NCBI GenBank assembly: GCA_017948555.1
Contig: JAFMYY010000026.1
Span: 27,777-91,776, forward strand
Direction: 5' to 3'
DNA from: Cesiribacteraceae bacterium YIM B00369
GTDB taxonomy: Bacteria > Bacteroidota > Bacteroidia > Cytophagales > Cyclobacteriaceae
DNA length: 64,000 nucleotides
The position numbers and the translations under genes are program-made. Positions 34,935 to 43,765 of this stretch are shown here, in pieces; the stretch's first letter is position 1, and the number at the start of each line of letters is the position of its first letter. The notes beneath the pieces are model-generated. The model was given only the letters and a program-made list of their open reading frames with translations, had not been told where the DNA came from and did no database searches.

Positions 34935-36839
34935 ATGGACCGGATACAATTTCTGAAAACAGTACAGCCTTTTGATAGCCTTCCTGAAGATGTTTTGCAG
35001 GAAATAGCAGACCTGATGGAGGAAGTCAGATACAAAAAGGAATCTGTAATTTACCTCCAGAATTTTACCAGACTGGAAGGTGTGGATATAATTGTAGCAG
35101 GAGAATATGAATTGTTCTTTTACGACAGCGATCAGAAAAGAAGAGTGATTGAATCTTTTGGTAAAAGGAAGTGCTATGGTGGTGTTTCCATTCTCCTGAA
35201 CAAGAAACAATCTATCCGTACCGTACTGGCTAAAAAAGGGACTGTGGTTTACCGTTTGCCGGATAAGGATTTTAAAAGGCTCTGCGAGAAGTTCAGTGAG
35301 TTCTTCAGCTACTTTACCACGGAATTTGGCAGGTATATGCTTAATGATGAATATGCCCATTTTGTAAAGGGGACTGCTGATGCTCCGGAAGAAAATTATA
35401 TTGCATCTGACCAGTTTTACTCCCGGCGTATTGAAACAATTGAACCAAGGGAAGTGGTAAGCTGCCCCGGCCGTACCCCCATTCACCAGGCTGCCAAAGT
35501 AATGGCAGAAAGAAAAACCAGCTGCCTTTTTGTTACGGATGATAAAGATGATATCATTGGCTATGTATCCGATATTACCCTGCGCGATAACGTGGTGGCC
35601 CGTCAGGTGGATGTGCGGTACCCTGTGGCGGGGATAATGGACAACCCTATTGTATCTATCGATAGCCAGGCGTTTGTGTATGAGGCAATTCTGCTGATGT
35701 TCCGTACCAAAACCCGCTATCTGCTCATCTCGGAGAAAGGTGAGTTTAAGGGGGTGATCAGCAGAAATAAACTACTGAGCGACCAGGCACAGTCGCCATT
35801 TGTTTTTATTCAGTCTGTAAAGCTTGCCATTACAGTTAACGAACTGAAAAAGAAGTGGGAAAAAGTGCCTGAAATTGTTTTTCAGCTCCTTAAGCGGGGG
35901 GTGAAATCCGAAATTGTAAATCAGGTTATTACCTCCATTTCCGATTCAATTACCTTAAGGGTAATTGAATGGGTAATTCAGGAAATGGGGCCACCGCCTG
36001 CAAAGTTTGTTTTTATGGCCCTTGGGAGCGAAGGCAGAAAAGAGCAGACTCTTAAAACAGATCAGGATAATGCTATTATTTATGAAGATAAAGCCAATGA
36101 GCAGCGCGAATTAGTACGGGCTTATTTTCTTGAGTTTGCCGAAAAGGTATCTGAGCATCTGGATTATATAGGATTTAGTTTTTGTAAGGGAGGATTTATG
36201 GCTAAAAACCCTAAATGGACCCACTCTCTTTCGCACTGGAAGCGGAACTACGAAAGCTGGCTGACGCAATCAAGCCAGGAAACCGTAATGCACTTCTCCA
36301 CCTTTTTCGACTGTCGTTATATTTTCGGTGAAGCATCTATAATGGAAGAGCTTAAAGTTTTTCTGGATAAGGAAATTCAAAAGCCGAACACCAGGCTATA
36401 TTATAATATGGCGACAAATGCTTTACAGTATGAGCCTCCTCTGACTTTTTTCAAAAATATTAAAACCTTTACAGTAGGGGAAAAGAAGGTGTTTAATATT
36501 AAAAATACCATGACACCTATTGTGGACCTTGTCAGGGCCTATTCTTTAAAGAACAGAATTTTTAAAACCAATACAGGCGAACGCCTGCTGAAGTTAAAGG
36601 AAAGGGAAATATTTACAGAAAAGGAGTATAATGAACTGATCCAGGCTTATTATTACCTGATGGGGCTCAGGCTGTCCAAACAGGCATCTCAGATTATAAA
36701 TGACCGTGCTGAACCCGAAAACCTGATTGATATTAACAACCTGACCAAAATTGAGGAAGTCACCCTTAAAGAAATTTTTAAGGTGATAAAAGACTTTCAG
36801 CAACGGATTAAAGTGGATTTTACCAATACCCTTTTTTAA
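34935..36839 (+). CDS. cNMP-binding / CBS-pair / DUF294 nucleotidyltransferase-like protein
   Basis: The 634-residue protein has a cyclic-nucleotide-binding-like domain (about 5-130), two CBS repeats (about 165-285) and a DUF294 nucleotidyltransferase-like domain. The latter has the GS motif at Gly364-Ser365 (LGSEGRKEQTLKTDQDNAII) and Asp376 and Asp378 in TDQD. A C-terminal helical region (about 480-630) follows. The layout suggests a regulatory nucleotidyltransferase that senses nucleotides. The gene starts right after the exonuclease stop (TAA then ATG). A strong terminator follows 36 bp downstream. Confidence 0.9.
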   Translation: MDRIQFLKTVQPFDSLPEDVLQEIADLMEEVRYKKESVIYLQNFTRLEGVDIIVAGEYELFFYDSDQKRRVIESFGKRKCYGGVSILLNKKQSIRTVLAKKGTVVYRLPDKDFKRLCEKFSEFFSYFTTEFGRYMLNDEYAHFVKGTADAPEENYIASDQFYSRRIETIEPREVVSCPGRTPIHQAAKVMAERKTSCLFVTDDKDDIIGYVSDITLRDNVVARQVDVRYPVAGIMDNPIVSIDSQAFVYEAILLMFRTKTRYLLISEKGEFKGVISRNKLLSDQAQSPFVFIQSVKLAITVNELKKKWEKVPEIVFQLLKRGVKSEIVNQVITSISDSITLRVIEWVIQEMGPPPAKFVFMALGSEGRKEQTLKTDQDNAIIYEDKANEQRELVRAYFLEFAEKVSEHLDYIGFSFCKGGFMAKNPKWTHSLSHWKRNYESWLTQSSQETVMHFSTFFDCRYIFGEASIMEELKVFLDKEIQKPNTRLYYNMATNALQYEPPLTFFKNIKTFTVGEKKVFNIKNTMTPIVDLVRAYSLKNRIFKTNTGERLLKLKEREIFTEKEYNELIQAYYYLMGLRLSKQASQIINDRAEPENLIDINNLTKIEEVTLKEIFKVIKDFQQRIKVDFTNTLF

Positions 36840-36875
36840 ATTACCTGCCGGAGCCTGTGACGCGGCCGGCAAAAT

Positions 36876-36916
36876 AAAAGGGGTGCAGATCATTTGAACT
36901 GCACCCCTTTTATTTT
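36876..36916. terminator. Bidirectional terminator, 13-bp perfect stem
   Basis: AAAAGGGGTGCAG (36876-36888) and CTGCACCCCTTTT (36899-36911) pair perfectly. T-rich sequence follows on the plus strand, and the A-tract does the same on the minus strand. It separates the convergent DUF294 and thioredoxin-like genes. Confidence 0.9.
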
Positions 36917-36942
36917 TTATGTATGGAAGAAGAGAGGATGCC

Positions 36943-37536
36943 TTAATTCTTTATTTTGATCATGCAGCCGACAGGCCTTTTATTGGGGATGTTTACAATT
37001 TTCCCCTGTAAAACAGCATCCAGCGCCTGTTTCAGATAATTCTGGTTTATGTCCTCGGCAACCTGAGGGTTATCGTCCAGCGCTCCGGAGTAAGCGATTG
37101 CAAATTTGCCGGGCTTATTGCTGAGCACAAATACCTCCGGAGTTTTGCTTGCACCGAACGATTTGGCTACAACTTGTTCTTTATCGGCCAGGTACGGAAT
37201 ATTCAGTCCCCAGTTATTAGCCTTTGCTTTCATGGATTCCATTGAGTCATCCTTGCTTTCGCGGGGATCGTTGGGGTTAATCATGATGAAAGCCACGTCT
37301 TTTCCTGCATAGCTTTTTACCATTGATGAAAAGCGCTCTTCATACAGCTTTGAGTAGGGGCAGAAATTGCTGGTAAACAGGACTACAATTGCCCTTTTGT
37401 TCTGGAAATCGCTTAAAGATACTGTGTTGCCGCTTACCGCATCAGGAAGCGTAAAGTCAGCAGCTTTTCTGGATTGAGCATGCAGGCTCCCTGTACAAAG
37501 GAAAATAAACAGACTAAGCGCTAAATATTTTTTCAT
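36943..37536 (-). CDS. Secreted thioredoxin-like/peroxiredoxin-like protein
   Basis: From the ATG at 37536 the protein has 197 residues and begins with a signal peptide (YLALSLFIFLCTGSLHAQ). The thioredoxin fold (AhpC/TSA-Redoxin type) has the active-site segment LFTSNFCPYSKLYEERF. The CxxC motif is changed to CPYS, leaving one peroxidatic-like Cys. The C-terminal region has the repeated-length VNIPNKRPVGCMIK. A longer frame to 37614 overlaps the PPTase gene and lacks a sensible signal. It is probably a redox protein of the periplasm. Confidence 0.83.
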   Translation of the reverse strand: MKKYLALSLFIFLCTGSLHAQSRKAADFTLPDAVSGNTVSLSDFQNKRAIVVLFTSNFCPYSKLYEERFSSMVKSYAGKDVAFIMINPNDPRESKDDSMESMKAKANNWGLNIPYLADKEQVVAKSFGASKTPEVFVLSNKPGKFAIAYSGALDDNPQVAEDINQNYLKQALDAVLQGKIVNIPNKRPVGCMIKIKN

Positions 37537-37582
37537 GGATATTATTAATGTACAATCAAAAGTATCAAATTCAGTGCCACTA

Positions 37583-38218
37583 TCAAAGGCTGTAACAGAT
37601 GTGAAGCTCCTCAAACCGGCGGTAATGTAATGTATATTGTTGTTTTGTTTTATTTAACAGCAGCGAACCTTCAATGGTACCTGAATCTGTTAACTCAAAG
37701 GGATTAATAATAATTTGTTCTTTCAGAATAAGCCCCTTTCGGCCATATAACTTATATAGAGCTTCTTTTGCTGCCCAGTATACGCACAACTTGTCAGTAT
37801 GGTTGCCGGCGCATTCCTCTTCTCCGGAGCTTAAAAATTTGTGCCTGATTCTTAACAGCTGCTCCCTGCTATGCTCAATATCAATACCGGTTTCCGTGCG
37901 GGTATTTATAATGGCAGCGGCGTATGGATAAGAATGGGAGAGGGAAACATATCCGTCTGCACTTGTCAGGCAGGGCTTGCCAAAGCTGTCCTTTATAATT
38001 TCTGCCGGTTGTAGCTGGTGTTGTCGGGCAAGTTCTTTCAGAAGCAGGCGGCTCGACAGCCACTCGAGTTGCTTTTGTTTTATCCTGATCAGTTCAAATT
38101 CAGCATACTCCCTGCTGCTTAAGCTTAGCTTTTGCAGCAGGCTTTCCACTTCTTCGGTAATAAGCCATAAAGCCCACGAAGAATGAGAATTAATTTTTTC
38201 CTGGAGTAGAAGAGGCAT
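37583..38218 (-). CDS. 4'-phosphopantetheinyl transferase superfamily protein
   Basis: From the ATG at 38218 the protein has 211 residues; an upstream start at 38356 would add 46 low-complexity residues and is less likely. The Sfp-type signature residues are present: TGIDIEHSREQL and WAAKEALYKLYGRKGL (Mg2+-binding Asp and Glu, and Lys). The enzyme loads phosphopantetheine from CoA onto carrier proteins. No carrier or synthase gene lies next to it. The thioredoxin-like gene lies downstream on the same strand. Confidence 0.88.
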   Translation of the reverse strand: MPLLLQEKINSHSSWALWLITEEVESLLQKLSLSSREYAEFELIRIKQKQLEWLSSRLLLKELARQHQLQPAEIIKDSFGKPCLTSADGYVSLSHSYPYAAAIINTRTETGIDIEHSREQLLRIRHKFLSSGEEECAGNHTDKLCVYWAAKEALYKLYGRKGLILKEQIIINPFELTDSGTIEGSLLLNKTKQQYTLHYRRFEELHICYSL

Positions 38219-38521
38219 AACTTCTGTAAATATCCTTAAAAGATTCTGTTTAATTCTTTTTTTTGAGAAAAAGGTGATTAAGTTGTCGTTTTTTGTTTCG
38301 GGAATGGTGGTTGCAGGAGCAGGAAGTATATTTTTCCCCGAAGAAAAGCCTGACATTAAGTAAGGAAAGATGAAAATCTAAAAATAAGGTTGTAATTTAA
38401 CATCCCGAAACACTTTTTTATGGAAAGATTTACCTGCTTTATTTTCAACTGCATAAAGGCTTTACAAAGCGTGTAAATTTCCGGTACTCTTAATTGTTTT
38501 TATAAAAGTTTTTATTTGCCA

Positions 38522-39442
38522 ATGTCTCCTGTAACTATAAAAAAACAACAATCTTTTACCGGACATAAAGACTGTGTCTATACCCTGGAAAGAGGTCCCG
38601 AAACAGGATCTTTCTATTCTGCCGGTGCAGATGGTCTGGTAGCGGAATGGAATTTAAGCAGGCCCGATGAGGGAAAGCTGCTGGCGCAGGCAAATACCTC
38701 TGTTTATGCCCTGAAATTTCTGGAGGAAGAAAACCTGCTGGTAGTAGGGCAGAATTTTGACGGCATCCGGCTCATTAATCTCAAAAGCCGCAAAGAGCAG
38801 GGATCTCTGAAGCTTAACCAGGCTGCTATTTTTACTATTGAGGCTTATAATAATAAGCTTTATATAGGGAGTGGCGATGGAACCCTTTGGGTAGTAAGCC
38901 TGAACCCGCTCAGGATTATTCATCAGGAAAAGATTTCAGAGAAAAGCATCCGTGCTATCCGGATTTTTCCTGAAAAAGCTGAATTTGTTGCCGGCCTCAG
39001 TGATAATACAATTAAAGTAATTGACTTAAACAATTATACGCTTAAACAAGTAATAGAAGCGCATAAAAACTCGGTGTTTACGTTAACTTATTCTCCCGGT
39101 AACCAGTACCTGTTAAGTGGAAGCAGAGATGCCCATCTTAATATCTGGAGCAATAAAGAGGGGGGAGCATACAGGAAGCTTGATGGAATTGTGGCGCATA
39201 TGTATACCATTAATCATATTGAGTATAGTCCGGAAGGCCGGTTCTTCGCCAGCTGCAGTATGGACAAGTCAATAAAATTATGGGATGCCAGCAGTTTCCG
39301 GCTGTTAAAAGTAATAGACAGGGCGCGGCATGCAGGCCATGGAACCTCTGTAAACCGCCTGCTCTGGATGGATGAACAAACACTTATCTCTGCCAGCGAT
39401 GACAGAACCGTGTCTGTTTGGGAAATTGAAATAAATGAATAA
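38522..39442 (+). CDS. WD40-repeat protein
   Basis: The 306-residue protein starts at the ATG at 38522 (a TTG two codons earlier is not needed). It has about seven WD40 repeats. The clearest are SVFTLTYSPGNQYLLSGSRD, AHLNIWSNKEG, HIEYSPEGRFFASCSMDKSI and ISASDDRTVSVWEIE. No signal peptide is visible, so it is probably a cytosolic beta-propeller scaffold. Its stop overlaps the start of the DivIVA-domain gene by 8 bp, which suggests coupled translation. Confidence 0.9.
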   Translation: MSPVTIKKQQSFTGHKDCVYTLERGPETGSFYSAGADGLVAEWNLSRPDEGKLLAQANTSVYALKFLEEENLLVVGQNFDGIRLINLKSRKEQGSLKLNQAAIFTIEAYNNKLYIGSGDGTLWVVSLNPLRIIHQEKISEKSIRAIRIFPEKAEFVAGLSDNTIKVIDLNNYTLKQVIEAHKNSVFTLTYSPGNQYLLSGSRDAHLNIWSNKEGGAYRKLDGIVAHMYTINHIEYSPEGRFFASCSMDKSIKLWDASSFRLLKVIDRARHAGHGTSVNRLLWMDEQTLISASDDRTVSVWEIEINE

Positions 39443-40121
39443 TATGAAAGTTACACCTTTAGAAATACGTCAGAAATCCTTTGAGAAAAACTTCAGGGGG
39501 TACGATAAAGATGAAGTAGACGCCTTTTTGTTATCTCTCTCCCAGGAATGGGAACGTGTGGTGGAGGAGCAGAAGGAATTGAGGTATAAGCTGGAAATAG
39601 CTGAAAGAGAAGTTGAGAAGCTCAGGGAAGTGGAATCGTCTCTTTTTAAAACCCTGAAGACTGCTGAAACTACGGGTAATAATATGGTGGAGCAGGCTAA
39701 TAAAAAAGCCGACCTGACTGTTCGTGAAGCTGAACTGAAAGCAGAAACTATTCTTAATAATGCCCGCTCCCGTGCAAAGGAAATTATAGACAGTGCAGAG
39801 GATAAAGCAGACAGCATTGTTGAGGCTATGGAAGACAGGGTTCGCCAGCTGGAGCAAAACTACCGGATGCTGGAGAACTACCGCGAAAACATCTTAAGCG
39901 ACCTTGTAGTGCTTGCCAACAATACTCTGGAACGGGTGGAGAGTGCCGAGAGCAAAATTAAAAAGCATGATATAGAGGGGCTGGTACACCGTGCTCAGAA
40001 AGCGGGAAAGGAACTGCAGGCCGAACGAAAAACGGTACCTCTCGAGTCGCAGCTGGATGCCGGTAAGAAGAAGGACGAGGAAGAAGGAGATCCGGAAAAA
40101 TCATTCTTTGACGATTTATAA
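39435..40121 (+). CDS. DivIVA-domain coiled-coil protein
   Basis: The 228-residue protein has the DivIVA N-terminal domain (KVTPLEIRQKSFEKNFRGYD, KDEVDAFLLSLSQEWERVVEE) and a long coiled coil to residue 175, then a Lys/Glu-rich tail. DivIVA proteins bind curved membranes at poles or septa in Gram-positive bacteria; the role in Bacteroidota is less known. A second ATG at 39444, where the family consensus begins, is an alternative start. It overlaps the WD40 gene and precedes folB by 8 bp. Confidence 0.88.
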   Translation: MNNMKVTPLEIRQKSFEKNFRGYDKDEVDAFLLSLSQEWERVVEEQKELRYKLEIAEREVEKLREVESSLFKTLKTAETTGNNMVEQANKKADLTVREAELKAETILNNARSRAKEIIDSAEDKADSIVEAMEDRVRQLEQNYRMLENYRENILSDLVVLANNTLERVESAESKIKKHDIEGLVHRAQKAGKELQAERKTVPLESQLDAGKKKDEEEGDPEKSFFDDL

Positions 40122-40129
40122 CAGGCAGC

Positions 40130-40507
40130 ATGGGTAAAGTTTCGCTGGAAGGATTAGAGTTTTTTGCCTATCATGGTTTTTATGATGAGGAGCAGAAAAT
40201 AGGCAATAAGTATTCTGTTGACGTAGAGGTGGAAACAGATTTGATGAAGGCAGCCTCTAAAGATTCGCTGGGCGAAACCATTAACTACGAGGATCTTTAT
40301 AAAATGATTTCTAAAGTTATGGCAACGCCCACGCGTTTGCTGGAATCCTTAAGCCTCAGGATTATGGAGCAGGTCTTTGCTCATTTTAAGGCGGCTAAAA
40401 GGGTACAGGTAAGCGTATCGAAATTTAACCCGCCAATAGGAGGGGTGTGCCACCGTGCGCGGGTAAGCATGAGCAAATCGAGGGAGGAGTTCGAAGCCCT
40501 GGAATAA
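40130..40507 (+). CDS. folB: Dihydroneopterin aldolase
   Basis: The 125-residue enzyme forms 6-hydroxymethyl-dihydropterin in folate synthesis. GLEFFAYHGFYDEEQKIGN gives the conserved start of the family, ETINYEDLYKMI contains the substrate-binding Glu/Tyr, and LESLSLRIMEQVF is typical. Lys in VQVSVSKFNPPIGG is the catalytic lysine position. It is the last gene of the WD40-DivIVA-folB group and lies 8 bp after DivIVA. Confidence 0.93.
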   Translation: MGKVSLEGLEFFAYHGFYDEEQKIGNKYSVDVEVETDLMKAASKDSLGETINYEDLYKMISKVMATPTRLLESLSLRIMEQVFAHFKAAKRVQVSVSKFNPPIGGVCHRARVSMSKSREEFEALE

Positions 40508-40549
40508 GCACCTGAGTAAGAGGTGGTGGTTATGGGGAAGGAGGTTTTT

Positions 40550-40867
40550 TTAACCCGCCTTTTCCGCCTCGTCTTTTAAGGGGTTAATGAACATAAAGCC
40601 TCTTGCATCTGCACCCTCATAAAAATCCACCTGCATACCCACAAGGTACATGGTATGCCTTTTCTCCACAAAAACCGGAATTCCGTCCACCTCATAGGCA
40701 AGGTCCTTTTCTGTGCATTTATCAAAACCCAGAATAAAGGACATGCCGCCACATCCTCCGCCCTTCATGCCTATGCGCAGGCCGTAATCTTCAGGAATAT
40801 TTTTCGTTGCAATAATATTTTTCACTTCCTGAACAGCTCTTTCAGATAATTCAACAGGTTTCAGCAT
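40550..40867 (-). CDS. IscA/HesB-like protein lacking the C-terminal CGC
   Basis: The 105-residue protein has the A-type iron-sulfur carrier fold: LSERAVQEVKNIIATKN, RIGMKGGGCGGMSFILGFD with Cys39, and VDFYEGADARGFMF. The usual C-terminal Cys-Gly-Cys pair is missing; the protein continues FMFINPLKDEAEKAG. Without the pair it may not carry a cluster in the usual way. It is convergent with folB. A genuine A-type carrier may exist elsewhere in the genome. Confidence 0.85.
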   Translation of the reverse strand: MLKPVELSERAVQEVKNIIATKNIPEDYGLRIGMKGGGCGGMSFILGFDKCTEKDLAYEVDGIPVFVEKRHTMYLVGMQVDFYEGADARGFMFINPLKDEAEKAG

Positions 40868-41048
40868 AATTTAGTCCTGAGTCGTAAGACAGATGAAATT
40901 TTAAATTTCCGGCTTTCAGCTTCTCTTAATTTCAGCCTCTTTTTTTAAAACCAATCCGGGTCTCCGGTTATTAAATAGTAGATTTTTATTAATTTAGTTC
41001 AAATTTACACAGATTGGCTGTTAATTGCCCTGAACAGTAATACAAATT

Positions 41049-41570
41049 ATGAACGTACTGGTTGAATTGCTTAAACTTTTAGTGCCTGCGGCTTTGGTAT
41101 TATATGCCATGTACCTGGTGGTAAAGTCTTTTTTAGATAAGGAACTGCAGCGGCAGGTAGTAGCCAGCCGCGATAAAAATACTGAAATTGTACTGCCCAT
41201 ACGCTTACAGGCCTATGAACGGATGGTGCTTTTCCTGGAACGCATCAGTCCGGCTAACCTTTTGCGCCGCCTGAATACGGGCGATTTTTCGGCTAAAGAA
41301 CTCCAGCATATAATGGTGCATGAGATCAGGGAAGAATTTGGCCATAACCTTTCGCAGCAGGTATATATGAGTGATAACAGCTGGAGTGTAATCCGCCAGG
41401 CTATGGAGGAGGTAATTGCTATGATCAATCAGTCGGCCGAAGGATTGCCCGCCGATGCGCGGAGCATTGAGCTGAGCCGCCGGATTTTTCAGAAGATTGT
41501 GGATGAAAATACGGATCCTACAGGCAGAGCGCTTACTTATATTAAGGACGAGATCAGGCAAACTTTTTAA
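41049..41570 (+). CDS. Membrane-anchored helical protein (DUF7935-like)
   Basis: The 173-residue protein has an N-terminal membrane helix (residues 6-25, ELLKLLVPAALVLYAMYLVV), then a mostly helical region with conserved-looking blocks: LPIRLQAYERMVLFLERISP, NLLRRLNTGDFSAKELQ and FGHNLSQQVYMSDNSW. I believe it belongs to a Bacteroidota-specific family of unknown function. It is the first of several same-strand genes to 43.7 kb. Confidence 0.8.
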   Translation: MNVLVELLKLLVPAALVLYAMYLVVKSFLDKELQRQVVASRDKNTEIVLPIRLQAYERMVLFLERISPANLLRRLNTGDFSAKELQHIMVHEIREEFGHNLSQQVYMSDNSWSVIRQAMEEVIAMINQSAEGLPADARSIELSRRIFQKIVDENTDPTGRALTYIKDEIRQTF

Positions 41571-41661
41571 TTAAGCCTGCTGCAGATTAAGGCTGGTTTA
41601 AAACTATATCAGCAGCAGCAGGTTAAAATAAAATATACTAAAATAAACCTGACAATTAACT

Positions 41662-42099
41662 ATGAGGATATTGAAAAACGGAGAGGATCTTCTGCGCAGG
41701 GCCAGAAAGAGGATGGATGAATCATCTGACCAGGCGGAAGATTATGCGAAAAATCCGGGAAAGCTGGAGCGGCTTGTTTTAAATGCTAAAGATAAACTGA
41801 TGCACATGGAAAACCGCCGGCATAACCTTAAAAATATGGTCCGCCATGTGAGTGTGTTTGTTCGTTTATCAAAGGATTATTCTTCCGGCTATTATCCTAA
41901 CCTGCCCTGGAGGTCTTTTTTGTCTATTGTGGGAGCCATTTTATACTTCGTAAACCCATTCGATGTTATTCCTGATTTTATACCGGGCATAGGTCTTTTA
42001 GATGATATTACTTTACTTGGCTGGGTATATAAAAGCATAGAAAATGATGTGGATGACTACCTGAGCTGGGAGGAGCAAAGAACTGCATCCACCAGATAA
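41662..42099 (+). CDS. YkvA/DUF1232 membrane protein
   Basis: The 145-residue protein has the DUF1232 signature (ILYFVNPFDVIPDFIPGIGL, then DDITLLGWVYKSI, residues 95-127), which forms a membrane-associated hairpin. The N-terminal half is charged and helical. YkvA-type proteins have no firmly known function. It starts 92 bp after the preceding gene on the same strand. Confidence 0.88.
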   Translation: MRILKNGEDLLRRARKRMDESSDQAEDYAKNPGKLERLVLNAKDKLMHMENRRHNLKNMVRHVSVFVRLSKDYSSGYYPNLPWRSFLSIVGAILYFVNPFDVIPDFIPGIGLLDDITLLGWVYKSIENDVDDYLSWEEQRTASTR

Positions 42100-42157
42100 T
42101 TAAAAGGAGTGCGGAATTCTATTTGTTAACTATACCGGGTAACCGTATATAATAAAA

Positions 42158-42862
42158 ATGCCGGATATGAATGAGAAAAATGCCCTTATTGCAGGAGCTA
42201 CAGGCCTTGTAGGAAAACATTTACTGGACCTGCTGCTTCAGGGCGGGCAGTATAATAAAGTGTATGTCCTTACCCGGCGGCCACTGGATATTGATCATCC
42301 GGCTGCAGAGCAAATTATTACTGATTTTGATGCATTTCTGCAGCCCGGTTCCAAAGTCGATTTTCCTGAAGTGCAGGATGTATATTGCTGCTTAGGTACC
42401 ACAATGAAAAAAGCAGGCTCTAAAGAAGCTTTCCGCAAAGTTGATTATGATTATCCGGTAGAGCTGGCTAAAAAAGCAGCCGCCCAAGGAGCATCTCACT
42501 ACCTGCTTGTATCAGCTATGGGCGCTAAAAAGAGCTCATTCTTTTTTTATAACAGAGTAAAAGGCAGCGTGGAAGAGGAGATATGTAAATTATCATCCTA
42601 TAAGTCGGTATCTATATTCCGGCCTTCCCTGATATTGGGTGAGCGCAATGAGCAAAGAAGCGGAGAAGGAGCTGCAAAAGTAATTATGCGCCTGGTTAAG
42701 CCTCTCCTGGTGGGGCCCTTTAAAAAGTACAGGGCTATCCATGCCCGTACAATAGCCAATGGTATGCTTAAAACAGCCCGGCAGCAGGAAAGAGGTGTGC
42801 GGGTTTTTGAATCGGAAGAAATAAAACTGCTGGCCGGCGAAATGGTAATTTCAAAAGGCTGA
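42158..42862 (+). CDS. Atypical SDR, NAD(P)-binding oxidoreductase-like (HTATIP2 type)
   Basis: The 234-residue protein has the nucleotide-binding glycine motif GATGLVGKHLLDLLL (residues 13-27), and later VYCCLGTTMKKAGSKEAFRK and HYLLVSAMGAKKSSFFFYNR. A YxxxK-like NRVKGSVEEE follows. These match the extended/atypical short-chain dehydrogenase group containing HTATIP2/TIP30. The substrate is unknown and activity may be regulatory. It lies between the YkvA and dtd genes on the same strand. Confidence 0.85.
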   Translation: MPDMNEKNALIAGATGLVGKHLLDLLLQGGQYNKVYVLTRRPLDIDHPAAEQIITDFDAFLQPGSKVDFPEVQDVYCCLGTTMKKAGSKEAFRKVDYDYPVELAKKAAAQGASHYLLVSAMGAKKSSFFFYNRVKGSVEEEICKLSSYKSVSIFRPSLILGERNEQRSGEGAAKVIMRLVKPLLVGPFKKYRAIHARTIANGMLKTARQQERGVRVFESEEIKLLAGEMVISKG

Positions 42863-42883
42863 CAGAATTATTAGGTTTAGACC

Positions 42884-43336
42884 ATGATAGCAGTTATACA
42901 GCGTGTAAGCGAATCGGCAGTTAAAATTAACGGGCAGCTTAAGGGGGCCATCGGGAAAGGAGCCATGGTACTCCTCGGTATTGAGGAGGCAGATGGGGAA
43001 GAGGATATCAGGTGGTTAGCGGGGAAAATTGTTAACCTCCGGATCTTTGATGATGAGGAAGGAGTAATGAACAGGAGTATTCTGGATATTGAGGGAGATA
43101 TTTTGCTCATCAGCCAGTTTACCCTCTATGCCAGCACCAAAAAGGGAAACCGGCCGGGCTACAGTAAGGCAGCCAAACCTGATATTGCAATTCCCCTTTA
43201 TGAGCAGTTTATACAGCAACTTAGCAGTGACCTCGGTAAGCCTGTACAAACCGGCGAATTTGGGGCCGATATGAAAGTTAGTCTGGTCAATGACGGTCCT
43301 GTAACTATTATTATAGATACGAAGGATAAAAAATGA
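42884..43336 (+). CDS. dtd: D-aminoacyl-tRNA deacylase
   Basis: The 150-residue enzyme removes D-amino acids and glycine wrongly attached to tRNA. The start MIAVIQRVSESAVKING is typical. Two cross-subunit active-site motifs are clear: SQFTLYAST and NDGPVT. Length and spacing are normal for the family. It lies 21 bp after the SDR-like gene and 43 bp before the MazG-like gene, so co-transcription is likely. Confidence 0.95.
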   Translation: MIAVIQRVSESAVKINGQLKGAIGKGAMVLLGIEEADGEEDIRWLAGKIVNLRIFDDEEGVMNRSILDIEGDILLISQFTLYASTKKGNRPGYSKAAKPDIAIPLYEQFIQQLSSDLGKPVQTGEFGADMKVSLVNDGPVTIIIDTKDKK

Positions 43337-43379
43337 TTTATTCCGGGGTTTTAATGCAAACCATCCAATACTCAAAACC

Positions 43380-43706
43380 ATGACCATAAAAGAAGCGCAG
43401 GAAGCGGTGGACCAATGGATTAACACCACAGGGGTTCGTTATTTTAATGAGCTCACTAATATGACCATTTTAACAGAGGAGGTAGGGGAACTGGCACGTA
43501 TTATGGCCAGAACGTATGGGGAGCAGAGCTTTAAGGAATCGGACAAAGACCGTAACCTTGAAGATGAAATGGCCGATGTGCTGTGGGTGCTGATGTGCCT
43601 CGCTAACCAGACAGGCGTGGACCTTACGCAGGCTTTGCACAAAAACTTTGAAAAGAAGAATATCCGGGATATTGACAGGCATAAAAATAATGAGAAGTTG
43701 AAGTAA
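43380..43706 (+). CDS. MazG-like nucleotide pyrophosphohydrolase
   Basis: The 108-residue protein is a small MazG-type pyrophosphohydrolase. The metal-binding helices show LTEEVGELARIM (ExxE) and DEMADVLWVLMCLANQTG (ExxD). Members cleave dNTPs to dNMPs and pyrophosphate and clean the nucleotide pool. It is the last gene of the same-strand group and is convergent with the PepSY-like gene. Confidence 0.9.
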   Translation: MTIKEAQEAVDQWINTTGVRYFNELTNMTILTEEVGELARIMARTYGEQSFKESDKDRNLEDEMADVLWVLMCLANQTGVDLTQALHKNFEKKNIRDIDRHKNNEKLK

Positions 43707-43765
43707 AGGGAGGTTACGCTTACTTCAGCTTCTCCATAATATAACTTAAAAAAGCGGTATCAATG

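Noticed and set aside
41576..41622. Terminator-like repeat CCTGCTGC/GCAGCAGG
   Set aside because: The 31-nt loop and the missing T-tract make it unlikely to act as a terminator.
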